NCBI RefSeq assembly: GCF_001937065.1
Contig: NZ_MOWR01000002.1
Location: forward strand, 124,001-188,000
DNA: 64,000 nucleotides
Reading direction: 5' to 3'
DNA from: Streptococcus sp. 'caviae'
Lineage (GTDB): Bacteria > Bacillota > Bacilli > Lactobacillales > Streptococcaceae
The notes below the pieces were generated by a model. That model did not search any database, was not told the DNA's origin, and saw only the letters and a program-made list of their open reading frames with translations. Made by a program: the position numbers and the translations under genes. This document shows positions 34,149 through 42,420 of the stretch, piece after piece; within the stretch, counting starts at the first letter, position 1; each line of letters starts with the position of its first letter.

Positions 34149-34898
34149 ATGCTGGGAATGTTTCAGGCAGAAAGGTTAAAACTGAAGCGGACGATGGCAA
34201 AAAAATTACTGATTTTTGGACCGCTATTGGTAGTGATACACGGTTTTATTGTGCCTAAATATTTGATTACGAATGCTTATAATTGGTGGTATGTCATGAT
34301 TTTACCGGGGCTCCTGACCTTATTTGCTGCTTTAGTAAATACTTATGAAGAAAAAAAGTTACATTATCGGGCAGTCTTTCCCTTGTCAATTTCCTTAAGA
34401 AAGTTTTGGACGTGTAAGATTATGACTTTGGCTTATTACTTGGCCCTGAGCAGTTTCTTGCATTGTTTTGTTTTAGTCTTGTTGAAATATTTTGTTTTTC
34501 CTAACGCTGGAGAAACTTATCCTATTAGCCAAATGCTTCTTGCTTCTATGGCCTTATTGCTCAGTGTGCTTTGGCAGCTCCCATTTTGTTTATGGTTGAC
34601 AAAGAAATTGGGTTTAATTGTCACCTTGTTGATCAATCTCACAGCTAATGTTATTTTGGGAGTTATTTGTTCGACGACCATTTATTGGTTGTTGTGCCCG
34701 TATGCTTGGGGGATACGATTGATGATCCCCATTATGAAAATATATCCTAATGGACTGAAAGCTGGTTCAGAAGCTGCGGCACCGCTATTAGCAACTAGCA
34801 ACTGGTCTGTTATGCTCAGCTTAACTCTGGCGCTTGTCCTCTTTGCAGGGCTGACCTGGCTAACGGCTCTTTGGTTTGAAAAACAGGAGGTTAAGTAA
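34149..34898 (+). CDS. Lantibiotic immunity ABC permease (LanE/MutE type)
   Basis: A 249-residue permease with six hydrophobic segments, typical of ABC-2-type LanE subunits (FQAERLKLKRTMAKKL start, then PKYLITNAYNWWYVMILPG). The ATG at 34149 is chosen since GGGGAGG lies eight bases upstream; GTG 34140 overlaps that site. It is packed between the ATPase gene and the second permease, whose ATG overlaps its stop (TAATG). Confidence 0.88.
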   Translation: MLGMFQAERLKLKRTMAKKLLIFGPLLVVIHGFIVPKYLITNAYNWWYVMILPGLLTLFAALVNTYEEKKLHYRAVFPLSISLRKFWTCKIMTLAYYLALSSFLHCFVLVLLKYFVFPNAGETYPISQMLLASMALLLSVLWQLPFCLWLTKKLGLIVTLLINLTANVILGVICSTTIYWLLCPYAWGIRLMIPIMKIYPNGLKAGSEAAAPLLATSNWSVMLSLTLALVLFAGLTWLTALWFEKQEVK

Positions 34899-35644
34899 TG
34901 GTTAAATTGATTTGGGCAGAGTTTTTGAAATATAATCATACCTTTTTGCCTTGGATACATGTACTTTTACCAACTGGTATCGCTGTTTTAACGGCTGTCT
35001 TTGGTCTGGTGACACCTGCTTATTCTTGGGCAAGTATTACGAGTGGTTATTTACAGATGCTGGGAATTGCTTTTCCGTTAGTCATTGCTGTTATTTGCAG
35101 CAAAGCCGTTGAATTAGAGGCGGAAGCTGGCCATTTTCAAACTGTCTTAGCAAGTAGTCAACGAAAAATCCTTTATTTTGTAAAGTTTGTCAGTCTTATC
35201 GTGATGGAAATTGTTGCTATCTGTTTAGCTTTAGCTATCTTTGGAATCTTGTATCGCTCCGATGCAGATGTCCCTTATCTTGTCTTTTATGCTTATGTGG
35301 GACTGTTTTTATTGGCGTCAACAGCTATCTTATATTTGCTTCATCTATTAATTGCGTTTTTATTTGGCAGTGGTGCAACAATTGGCTTAGGGATTTTTGA
35401 AGTCCTAGTTTCAGCCTTGCTTCTAACAGGCTTAGGTGATGGCATTTGGCAATTTGTTCCTTGTGCTTGGCCAGCACGGTTGATGGACACCTGGTTTAAC
35501 ATGTTGCAATATCCAGATAAAAATCCTGTCTTTGCTCAGCAGCTTCTCCTATGGCTGGAAGTGGCCTTCCCAACGACTTTGCTTGGTTTATTTTTCAGTC
35601 TTTTTTGGTTTGACAGATGGCAAGGGCGAAGTAATCTTGAATGA
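34898..35644 (+). CDS. Lantibiotic immunity ABC permease (LanG/MutG type)
   Basis: The 248-residue permease has six hydrophobic segments and the LanG pattern (WAEFLKYNHTFLPWIH start, CSKAVELEAEAGHFQ loop). It pairs with LanE to form the membrane part of the pump. It overlaps the upstream stop codon by one base. The response regulator gene follows after 33 bases. Confidence 0.88.
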   Translation: MVKLIWAEFLKYNHTFLPWIHVLLPTGIAVLTAVFGLVTPAYSWASITSGYLQMLGIAFPLVIAVICSKAVELEAEAGHFQTVLASSQRKILYFVKFVSLIVMEIVAICLALAIFGILYRSDADVPYLVFYAYVGLFLLASTAILYLLHLLIAFLFGSGATIGLGIFEVLVSALLLTGLGDGIWQFVPCAWPARLMDTWFNMLQYPDKNPVFAQQLLLWLEVAFPTTLLGLFFSLFWFDRWQGRSNLE

Positions 35645-35677
35645 AATATGTTATCCTAGTGAAGGAGGTTTCCTAGT

Positions 35678-36337
35678 ATGACACGCATTTTGGCAATTGA
35701 TGATGATGCAGATATTTTGGCTCTGATAAAAAATACCTTGCAGCTGCAGAATTATTTAGCAGACACTTTCACGAGTGCTAAACAGGTTGACCGTTCGAAA
35801 TTAGCACGCTATGATTTGATTTTACTGGATATTATGATGCCGGATGTGAATGGGCTGAGCTTCTGCCGAGAGATTCGTCCCTTGGTGGACTGTCCCATTC
35901 TTTTTCTGACGGCTAAGGCGCAGGAAGCTGATATTGTTACAGGGCTAGCTTACGGAGCGGATGATTATCTGGTTAAACCCTTTGGTGTAGAGGAGCTGCT
36001 TGCGCGTGTCAATGCTCACTTGCGCCGTGAAAAGCGTGAGCGACATGCAACCTTGCTTTTGGGAGATGTTTATTTTGATTTATCCAGCAAGCAGGTGAGG
36101 GTTAGTGACCAAGTCTTGGACTTGACTAAGTCAGAATATGAGATCTGCGAACACTTGGCTAAACATCGCGGCCAAGTCTTTTCAAAAGAGCAGCTCTATG
36201 ATTATTTGTATGGTTATGAAGAAAGAGGAACACCGGCAGCTATTGCTGAGCATATTAAAAATATTCGTTCTAAGTTTAGAAATGAAGGGCTAAAACCCAT
36301 TGAAACGGTCTGGGGGATAGGCTATAAATGGAAATGA
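35678..36337 (+). CDS. Response regulator, OmpR family (LcrR/SpaR-like)
   Basis: A 219-residue two-domain regulator. The receiver has acidic pocket DDD (residues 8-10), phospho-acceptor Asp in LILLDIMMPD and a Lys in YLVKPFG. The C-terminal winged helix is OmpR/PhoB type (ending AEHIKNIRSKFRNEG and ETVWGIGYKWK). It lies between the immunity ABC genes and a kinase gene and most likely induces that operon when lantibiotics are sensed. It overlaps the kinase gene by ten bases. Confidence 0.92.
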   Translation: MTRILAIDDDADILALIKNTLQLQNYLADTFTSAKQVDRSKLARYDLILLDIMMPDVNGLSFCREIRPLVDCPILFLTAKAQEADIVTGLAYGADDYLVKPFGVEELLARVNAHLRREKRERHATLLLGDVYFDLSSKQVRVSDQVLDLTKSEYEICEHLAKHRGQVFSKEQLYDYLYGYEERGTPAAIAEHIKNIRSKFRNEGLKPIETVWGIGYKWK

Positions 36338-37719
36338 AAAAATCAAGTCGTTCTTTAAAAATGATTTTTACCCTGTATTTTGCAACAGTCAGTCTGGCTT
36401 TTATTGCTTCCTTGTGCTTATTTTGGCTTGCTTTTGTTGTCAGCCTTAATACTAACCTTGTCATTCCTGCCAATCAAACAGAGCAGAAGCTTCAGCGCTT
36501 AGACAAGGAAATTAAGCAAACTGGTAGGTTTAAAGCCAATCGTTTGCCTAAAGATACAACCTATCTTTTGCTGACTAAAGACGGCAAAATCAAAGAAAGC
36601 ACGATGACGAAGAAGCTGCAGCAGCAAGCCCTGGCCAGCTATTCAAAGAAATCTGTCAGCCCTAGCGATTACGGCTACTTTATGATTTTGAAGCCTAAAA
36701 ATGAGATTGCTATTGTCAACTATCAGCTAAAAGCTCATTATTCCATTCCTTGGATGAATAGATACCTGCCTAGTGTGAGCTTGTTATTCCTTATTCTGAC
36801 GGGACTGGGAACCTTGCTTGTGTTTAGTTTAGTGACAATTCTCTTTGCCCGCAGACTTCAGCGGCAGCTGTCTCCGATTATTGCCACTACAGAGAAAATT
36901 GCCAAGCAAGATTTGGACTTTATCATACAATCATCTAATGTTAAGGAATTTAATCAAGTTTTACAGAGTTTGGACACCATGCGGACAGCCTTGAGAGATT
37001 CCCTGATGCACAGCTGGCAATTGGAACAGGAACAGCAAGATCAAATAGCTGCCTTAACACACGACATCAAGACACCCTTAACTGTCATTCGCGGCAATAC
37101 CGAGTTGTTAAAGAGCACAGACTTGTCTGATAAGCAGCAGGAATTTGTTCAGTACAGTTTGAAGAATATTGGACAGGTAGAGGCCTATCTTCAGCAATTG
37201 TCCTATCTGGCTAAAAACAGACGGTTGCAGGATTTCCATCCTGAAAACATAAACCTTGCAGCCTTTTTAGAAGAATTTTCTCAGGATACTCAAGCCCTTG
37301 CAGCAGCAAAAGCCATCAAAGTGCAGTTTCTCAATGCTTTGGCTGGTGCACAGCTTATTGCTTATTGGGATAAGGAATTATTGAAACGCGCTTTGATGAA
37401 CATTGTCTCCAATGCGGTGGAACACAGTCCGCGGGGAGGCCGTTTGCAGCTGAGCTATCGTTTGCAGGGCCAAGCAGTACTGATTTCCTGTCTGGACAGC
37501 GGAGCAGGGTTTTCTAAAGAAGCCTTAAAGAAAGGAAGGCAGCAGTTCTTCAAAGATGATAAGAGCAGGTCGCAGGCAAATCATCAAGGTTTAGGCCTGA
37601 CTATTGCTGATAATGTTGTTCGCCTGCATGGCGGCAGCCTTGAACTGTCAAATGATAAACATGGCGGTGCTAAAGTGGAAATCAGCTTACCTTTAATAAC
37701 TCCAACCAAGGACAATTAG
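36328..37719 (+). CDS. Sensor histidine kinase (LcrS/SpaK-like)
   Basis: The 463-residue kinase has two transmembrane helices (about residues 13-38 and 149-172) bounding an extracytoplasmic sensor of about 110 residues, then a HAMP-like linker, H-box ALTHDIKTPLTVI, N-box NIVSNAVEHSP and G-boxes DSGAGFS and GLGLTIADNV. The long sensor fits the lantibiotic-sensing NsrK/LcrS type more than the short BceS type. It ends in a strong terminator and is the last gene of the five-gene unit. Confidence 0.92.
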   Translation: MEMKKSSRSLKMIFTLYFATVSLAFIASLCLFWLAFVVSLNTNLVIPANQTEQKLQRLDKEIKQTGRFKANRLPKDTTYLLLTKDGKIKESTMTKKLQQQALASYSKKSVSPSDYGYFMILKPKNEIAIVNYQLKAHYSIPWMNRYLPSVSLLFLILTGLGTLLVFSLVTILFARRLQRQLSPIIATTEKIAKQDLDFIIQSSNVKEFNQVLQSLDTMRTALRDSLMHSWQLEQEQQDQIAALTHDIKTPLTVIRGNTELLKSTDLSDKQQEFVQYSLKNIGQVEAYLQQLSYLAKNRRLQDFHPENINLAAFLEEFSQDTQALAAAKAIKVQFLNALAGAQLIAYWDKELLKRALMNIVSNAVEHSPRGGRLQLSYRLQGQAVLISCLDSGAGFSKEALKKGRQQFFKDDKSRSQANHQGLGLTIADNVVRLHGGSLELSNDKHGGAKVEISLPLITPTKDN

Positions 37720-37736
37720 CAGTCCTTGGTTTTTTG
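37704..37736 (+). terminator. Terminator after the lantibiotic immunity unit
   Basis: AACCAAGGAC (37704-37713) pairs with GTCCTTGGTT (37722-37731) and runs into T residues. Confidence 0.85.
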
Positions 37737-37796
37737 ACCATTATTATAGTTTTTTTGACTATTATTATTGTCAAATTTAATAAGATATGTTACACT
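37730..37796 (+). promoter_or_regulatory. Promoter with 21-bp-spaced direct repeats before the second ABC operon
   Basis: TTGTCA (37768-37773), a 17-base spacer and TACACT (37791-37796) form the promoter. Upstream, TTTTTTGAC followed by an ATTATTAT word occurs at 37730 and again at 37751, exactly 21 bases (two helical turns) apart. This is a candidate binding site for the Xre-type regulator encoded in the same operon. Confidence 0.6.
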
Positions 37797-37883
37797 AAGA
37801 CTGTCAAAAGGTTTTTCGTCTGTTTTTAGCAGCTAAAAAACAATCGGCAGTTTTAAACTGCGGTTAGGGTAAGGAGGTTTAGA

Positions 37884-38720
37884 ATGACAAATATTATTGA
37901 AGTCAAAGATTTGGTCAAACGTTTTGGGGACCAGACGGCCTTGGATGGCATTTCTTTTGAGATAGCAGAAGGTGAGATTTTCGGATTTTTAGGGCCGTCA
38001 GGCTCTGGGAAAACGACAACGATTAATATTTTAACAGGACAGCTGCTGATCAATTCCGGCAGTGCAAAGATTTTTGGGAAAGAAGCTCTTGCTTTAAGCA
38101 GTGACGACTTGGCGCAGATTGGGATTGTCAGTGATACAAGTGGTTTTTATGAGAAGATGACGCTTTATAAAAATATCCAAGTTTACAGCAAGTGGCACGG
38201 AGTTCCTAACAGCCGCGTTGACGAACTGCTGCAGCGCATAGGGCTATATGAAAGCCGCAATAAACCTGCTGAAAAACTGTCAACAGGAATGAAACAGCGC
38301 ATGCTTTTGGCACGGGCCCTCATTAACCGTCCTAAATTCCTTTTCTTAGATGAACCGACCAGCGGGCTTGATCCGGCAACATCGCGTATGATTCACGATT
38401 GGCTTTTGGAGCTGAAGGAAGAGGGAACAACCATCTTTCTGACTACACATGATATGCAGGAAGCAACGCTTCTTTGCGACCGTGTTTCCCTTCTCTATCA
38501 AGGAAAATTAGTCGAAACGGGACGTCCCCAAGATTTGATTCAGAAGTATTATCAAGACAAGCGTGTTCGCGTTCTGTATGCTGATGGGCAGGAAAAAGAG
38601 CTGCCTTACAGTGAGCTGTCTCAGCTGGAGCAAGTGGACGAAATTGAAACCATTCATTCTTGCGAGCCGACTTTGGAAGATATCTTCATTTCACTGACAG
38701 GAGGTAAATTAAATGTTTAA
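37884..38720 (+). CDS. ABC transporter ATP-binding protein
   Basis: A 278-residue ATPase with Walker A GPSGSGKTT, signature LSTGMKQRM, Walker B FLFLDEP and an H-loop TTHDMQE. The C-terminal extension of about 60 residues is typical of ABC-2 exporters for drugs or peptides. It overlaps the permease gene by eight bases. With the Xre regulator and the DUF3169-like and CPBP genes it forms a single operon. Confidence 0.88.
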   Translation: MTNIIEVKDLVKRFGDQTALDGISFEIAEGEIFGFLGPSGSGKTTTINILTGQLLINSGSAKIFGKEALALSSDDLAQIGIVSDTSGFYEKMTLYKNIQVYSKWHGVPNSRVDELLQRIGLYESRNKPAEKLSTGMKQRMLLARALINRPKFLFLDEPTSGLDPATSRMIHDWLLELKEEGTTIFLTTHDMQEATLLCDRVSLLYQGKLVETGRPQDLIQKYYQDKRVRVLYADGQEKELPYSELSQLEQVDEIETIHSCEPTLEDIFISLTGGKLNV

Positions 38721-39411
38721 GCGAATGCGCGCCCTTTTATGGAGCCGAAAAGAAATGATGCTTGCCAATAAGCAGATTGTCGTTAATATTATCATGCCTT
38801 TTGTTATGGTTCTGCTCTATCAATTCGTGTATAAAGATTTGAAAAATATGAATCAAATCATTTTATACCTCGTTTTACCAATGATCCCATCTTTTCTTGG
38901 CTATGTCATGCCGAATTTGGTGGCTGAAGAGGCTGAAAAAAACAATCAGCGCAGCCTTCGTTTAGCAGGTGTCAAGAGCTGGGAGTATGTACTGGCAAGT
39001 TTACTTATCCCTTTTATCCTGAATCTTCTTTATATCTTTTTGCTGATATTCTATTTGGAAGTTGACTTTGCTGACTTGGGTCTGCCTTATGTACTTAGCA
39101 TTCTTTTGATGTCCCTTACTATTTTTCTTTTGTTTTTGATGGTGGCTCTTTTGACAAATAGCCAGACTCGTGCAGCGATTTTGGCCATGCCGGTTATGAT
39201 GGTGACATTTTTACTGCCTTTATTTTCGATGATGGATAAAGGATTGGAAAAAGTTATTGACTATACTTATATGGGGGCTTATTCAAGAGCCGGTACAGAC
39301 TGGTCAAGCTATCAGCTGACAGATAAGACCTTCTGGGTTCTTCTGATATGGCTGCTGCTGTCTTTGGCCGGTGTTATCTGGGCAACCAAACGGCGGCAAA
39401 TTATTAGATAG
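38713..39411 (+). CDS. ABC-2-type permease
   Basis: The 232-residue protein has six hydrophobic segments (about residues 20-38, 52-72, 95-117, 124-146, 155-175 and 210-226), the layout of ABC-2 permeases. It overlaps the ATPase gene by eight bases, so the two are co-translated. The substrate is unknown; peptides, antibiotics or lipids are possible. Confidence 0.85.
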   Translation: MFKRMRALLWSRKEMMLANKQIVVNIIMPFVMVLLYQFVYKDLKNMNQIILYLVLPMIPSFLGYVMPNLVAEEAEKNNQRSLRLAGVKSWEYVLASLLIPFILNLLYIFLLIFYLEVDFADLGLPYVLSILLMSLTIFLLFLMVALLTNSQTRAAILAMPVMMVTFLLPLFSMMDKGLEKVIDYTYMGAYSRAGTDWSSYQLTDKTFWVLLIWLLLSLAGVIWATKRRQIIR

Positions 39412-39432
39412 TTATTCAAAGGAGGAAGGCCT

Positions 39433-39654
39433 ATGGCTCTCATATTGAAGAACAGGCTTAAGGAATTGCGAGCCAGAGAAGAAATCAATCAAACAGAGCT
39501 AGCCAAATTGGCAGGTATATCCCGCCAGACAGTCAGTCTGATTGAGCGCAATGAATACACTCCTTCCGTTGTGATTGCCATGAAGATTGCTAAAATTTTC
39601 CATGAGCCGGTAGAAGAAGTTTTTCGTTTAGAGGAGGATAAGAAGGATGGTTAA
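39433..39654 (+). CDS. Xre-family HTH regulator (short, YozG/Cro type)
   Basis: A 73-residue protein that is almost entirely a Cro/C1-type helix-turn-helix: LKELRAREEINQTELAKLAG and ISRQTVSLIERNEYTPS. Such short regulators regularly precede DUF3169-type membrane proteins in Firmicutes. It overlaps the next gene by eight bases. It probably controls its own operon through the repeats at 37730-37767. Confidence 0.9.
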   Translation: MALILKNRLKELRAREEINQTELAKLAGISRQTVSLIERNEYTPSVVIAMKIAKIFHEPVEEVFRLEEDKKDG

Positions 39655-40396
39655 GAAACGAAAGGGAACTTTTAAACGAGCCGGGAAAAGATTGCTCATA
39701 GGTGCTTCGATCGGCGGTCTGGGGGGAGCTTTGATTGGCTATTTTCATGATTCCAATCAAAAACTGCCGCTCTCCCAGAAAGAATTGACAGAGATTCTTC
39801 TTGTCAGCCTGCGAATTTTATTTGTCATTGCCTTTGTTCTCAGTATTTTTTACATCGTTCAAGTGCTGCAAGCCTATAAAGATTACCAAAAAAGTACCGA
39901 TGACGAGTCGGAAGAACTCTACCGGACGATGAACAAAAGGCATTCCTACGCAGTGATTTATGCAGGAGTAAGCGGTGTTTCGGCTGCCCTTAGCGTAATT
40001 TTAGCTTATAAGCTGATATTTGCGGACAGCTATGCTGAACTATTTTTCCCTATTCTGGATTTTCTGGCGGCGATGGCATCAGGCGCCCTGCAGACCTATG
40101 TGCTCAAGGTTTACAATCGTATCCGCAATCTTAACATGCCTTTAGTTCCGACGCTGAAAGAATTAAAGAACAATGTTATGCAGATGGATGAGGCAGAACT
40201 GGAAGCCAATTACAAGATATCCTTTGAAATTGTCATGAACCTAAGCGGTATTATCCTGCCGGGAATCTATTTGGCCTTGTTTTTGCTGTCTCTTGCCCTG
40301 CAAAAAGTTGAGCTGACCGGTCTTATGGTGGCAGCTGTCATCCATCTTTACATTATGGGGATGCAGTTTAAAATGACAAAAGCGTATTATAAATAG
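39647..40396 (+). CDS. DUF3169-like membrane protein
   Basis: A 249-residue protein with six hydrophobic segments and a charged central loop (QKSTDDESEELYRTMNKRH). It resembles DUF3169 proteins, which are commonly encoded right after a short Xre regulator, as here; the assignment rests on layout and topology. The N-terminal lysine/arginine cluster suggests a cytoplasmic N terminus. It may be a membrane-bound anti-regulator for the Xre protein, in the same manner as LytTR/DUF3021 pairs; this is inference. Confidence 0.75.
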   Translation: MVKKRKGTFKRAGKRLLIGASIGGLGGALIGYFHDSNQKLPLSQKELTEILLVSLRILFVIAFVLSIFYIVQVLQAYKDYQKSTDDESEELYRTMNKRHSYAVIYAGVSGVSAALSVILAYKLIFADSYAELFFPILDFLAAMASGALQTYVLKVYNRIRNLNMPLVPTLKELKNNVMQMDEAELEANYKISFEIVMNLSGIILPGIYLALFLLSLALQKVELTGLMVAAVIHLYIMGMQFKMTKAYYK

Positions 40397-40409
40397 AAAG
40401 CGTATTTTT

Positions 40410-41099
40410 ATGAAGTTAATCATTAATATTTTAAAAGTTATCGGCCTTATTTTGCTCTCTTTGCTTTGCAATATTATTCCCATGATTCTGCTGCAGAGGC
40501 AGTTCGCATATTCTCTGCCGCTTAAATGGGGGCTGGGAATTGCTTATATTGTCTTTATCGCCGCCATTATTTATTTCTTGTGGAAGGCGCATAAGAAGCA
40601 TGAAGATGCGGCTGTTGCCCAGCAAAAATTCACTTGGAAGGACTTCGGATTTGCCCTTTTCTTCTTTTTGCTGGCGCGTGTTGTGGGGATTGGAGGAACT
40701 TTATTGAACCAGCAGCTGAGCGGCCAGACCACAACAGCTAATGATGCTGGCCTGCTAAGTTTAAGCAATTTCTTTGCCGGCGGTTTCTTTTTATACACCC
40801 TCTTATATGTTATTGCGGTAGGGATTATTGGTCCTATTATTGAGGAGTTGGCCTATCGTGCCTTTCCGGATCATCTCTTCTTTAAGCATGATCATAAACT
40901 GTTAGCCGGTGTTGTGACCACTGCTGTCTTTGCTTTTCCTCATGCAACAACGGTCTTTGAGTTTCTGATGTATGCCTGTCTTGGTGCCGTACTTTATCTG
41001 GCTTATCAGCGCCGCGGCAATATTAAGGACTCGATGCTGGTTCATATATTGAATAATCTTCCATCTGCCATCTATCTCTTGCTTATGGCCTTTAATTGA
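40410..41099 (+). CDS. CPBP-family intramembrane metalloprotease
   Basis: The 229-residue membrane protein has the CPBP motifs EELAYRAFPDHLF (EExxxR) and FAFPHATT (FxxxH), plus a C-terminal HILNNLPS. Six to seven hydrophobic segments are visible. It is the second CPBP protease in the window and closes the ABC/Xre/DUF3169-like operon. In related loci such proteases aid immunity or proteolysis of membrane regulators. A strong terminator follows. Confidence 0.85.
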   Translation: MKLIINILKVIGLILLSLLCNIIPMILLQRQFAYSLPLKWGLGIAYIVFIAAIIYFLWKAHKKHEDAAVAQQKFTWKDFGFALFFFLLARVVGIGGTLLNQQLSGQTTTANDAGLLSLSNFFAGGFFLYTLLYVIAVGIIGPIIEELAYRAFPDHLFFKHDHKLLAGVVTTAVFAFPHATTVFEFLMYACLGAVLYLAYQRRGNIKDSMLVHILNNLPSAIYLLLMAFN

Positions 41100-41130
41100 G
41101 TATAGTACTTTATTACAGCTGATTTTTCTT

Positions 41131-41163
41131 ATCTGCTCACTTTTATGTCTGAGCAGATTTTTT
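41131..41163 (+). terminator. Terminator after the CPBP gene
   Basis: ATCTGCTCA (41131-41139) pairs perfectly with TGAGCAGAT (41150-41158), followed by six T residues. Confidence 0.88.
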
Positions 41164-41168
41164 GTATT

Positions 41169-41212
41169 TTATTCATTTTTATCTTGACTTATGAATAAAT
41201 ATACGATACAAT
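41169..41212 (+). promoter_or_regulatory. argC promoter with ARG-box-like operators
   Basis: TTGACT (41184-41189), a 17-base spacer and TACAAT (41207-41212) form the promoter. TTATTCAT (41169-41176) and its exact inverse ATGAATAA (41191-41198) flank and enter it. ATGAATAAATATA resembles the half-sites of ArgR/AhrC operators, so the operon should be repressed by arginine. Confidence 0.7.
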
Positions 41213-41244
41213 AATCAACATATTCAGTAAAGGAGAGATTAAGC

Positions 41245-42267
41245 ATGAAAGTTTCAATCGTTGGTATTACAGGATATAGCGGATTAGAATTGGTTCGTCT
41301 CTTGAATCATCACAAGGAAGCAGAACTTGTATCAGTCTATGCAACCAAGGAGATTGGAACACGATTGTCTGATATTTATCCTTACCTGCAAGGGGTTTGC
41401 GATCTGAAAATCCAATCCTTTGACAGTCAAGCTATTATGAGTGAAGCGGACCTGGTTATTTTTGCCACACCCAGCGGTGTTGCTAAGGAGCTGGCTAAGG
41501 ACTTCCTTGCTGCGGATTTTCCTGTCATTGATATTTCCGGCGATCACCGCCTGCCGGCTGAGACTTATGAAAAATGGTATAAAAAAACACCTGCCAAACA
41601 GTCAGATCTGGATAAATTTACCTACGGACTGGCTGAATTCACTGATGTTAAGGGCAAGAAATTTATTGCCAATCCCGGCTGCTATGCGACAGCAACCGAA
41701 CTTGCTCTCTTGCCTTTGATTAAGGCCGGTACAGTTGATTTAGATAGTATCATCGTGGATGCCAAGTCAGGTTTGACAGGAGCCGGCAAGGCTTTATCAG
41801 AATCCAGCCACTTTGTCAATGTGCATGATAATTATGTGACCTATAAACTGAACCGCCACCAGCATATCCCTGAGATTGTTCAGGAGCTGCAGCTCTTTGA
41901 CAAAGACTTGCAGCATCTGCAGTTTTCAACGTCGCTTTTGCCTGTCAACCGCGGTATTATGGCAACCTGTTATGTTAAGTTAAAGAAACCCTTAGCTAAA
42001 GCTGAGATTGATCAGATATATGATGCCTGCTATGCGGACAAGGTCTTTGTCCGTATGCAGGAGGATCTTCCGGAGCTGCACAATGTCATTGGTTCTAATT
42101 TTACCGATATTGGTTTTGCCTATAATGAAGTGACTAACGTTTTAACAGTCGTATCTGTTATTGATAATTTGGTTAAAGGGGCGGCCGGTCAGGCCATTCA
42201 AAATCTCAATCTCATGATGGGATTTGATGAGACAGAAGGTCTGCTGACGTCTCCCAGCTATTTATAA
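41245..42267 (+). CDS. argC: N-acetyl-gamma-glutamyl-phosphate reductase
   Basis: The 340-residue enzyme reduces N-acetylglutamyl phosphate to the semialdehyde with NADPH, the third step of arginine synthesis. It has the Rossmann loop [14 protein letters not shown] at the start, the catalytic Cys146 in ANPGCYATA and a catalytic His in NRHQHIPEI. It is first in argCJBD. The AAGGAGAG ribosome site and ARG-box promoter lie directly upstream. Confidence 0.97.
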   Translation: MKVSIVGITGYSGLELVRLLNHHKEAELVSVYATKEIGTRLSDIYPYLQGVCDLKIQSFDSQAIMSEADLVIFATPSGVAKELAKDFLAADFPVIDISGDHRLPAETYEKWYKKTPAKQSDLDKFTYGLAEFTDVKGKKFIANPGCYATATELALLPLIKAGTVDLDSIIVDAKSGLTGAGKALSESSHFVNVHDNYVTYKLNRHQHIPEIVQELQLFDKDLQHLQFSTSLLPVNRGIMATCYVKLKKPLAKAEIDQIYDACYADKVFVRMQEDLPELHNVIGSNFTDIGFAYNEVTNVLTVVSVIDNLVKGAAGQAIQNLNLMMGFDETEGLLTSPSYL

Positions 42268-42420
42268 GACTGAAATTGGATGAGTTTAGAAAGGAATAGA
42301 ATCCGAAAACCTAGGAGTACAGACCTGCTGACGACTAAAGCGAGACAGGAATTCACCATTAGCTGCTTTAGGCTTGCAACAGGCTCTTAGATTGTTTTTG
42401 AGGTTCTTAGTAGTTGAGTT

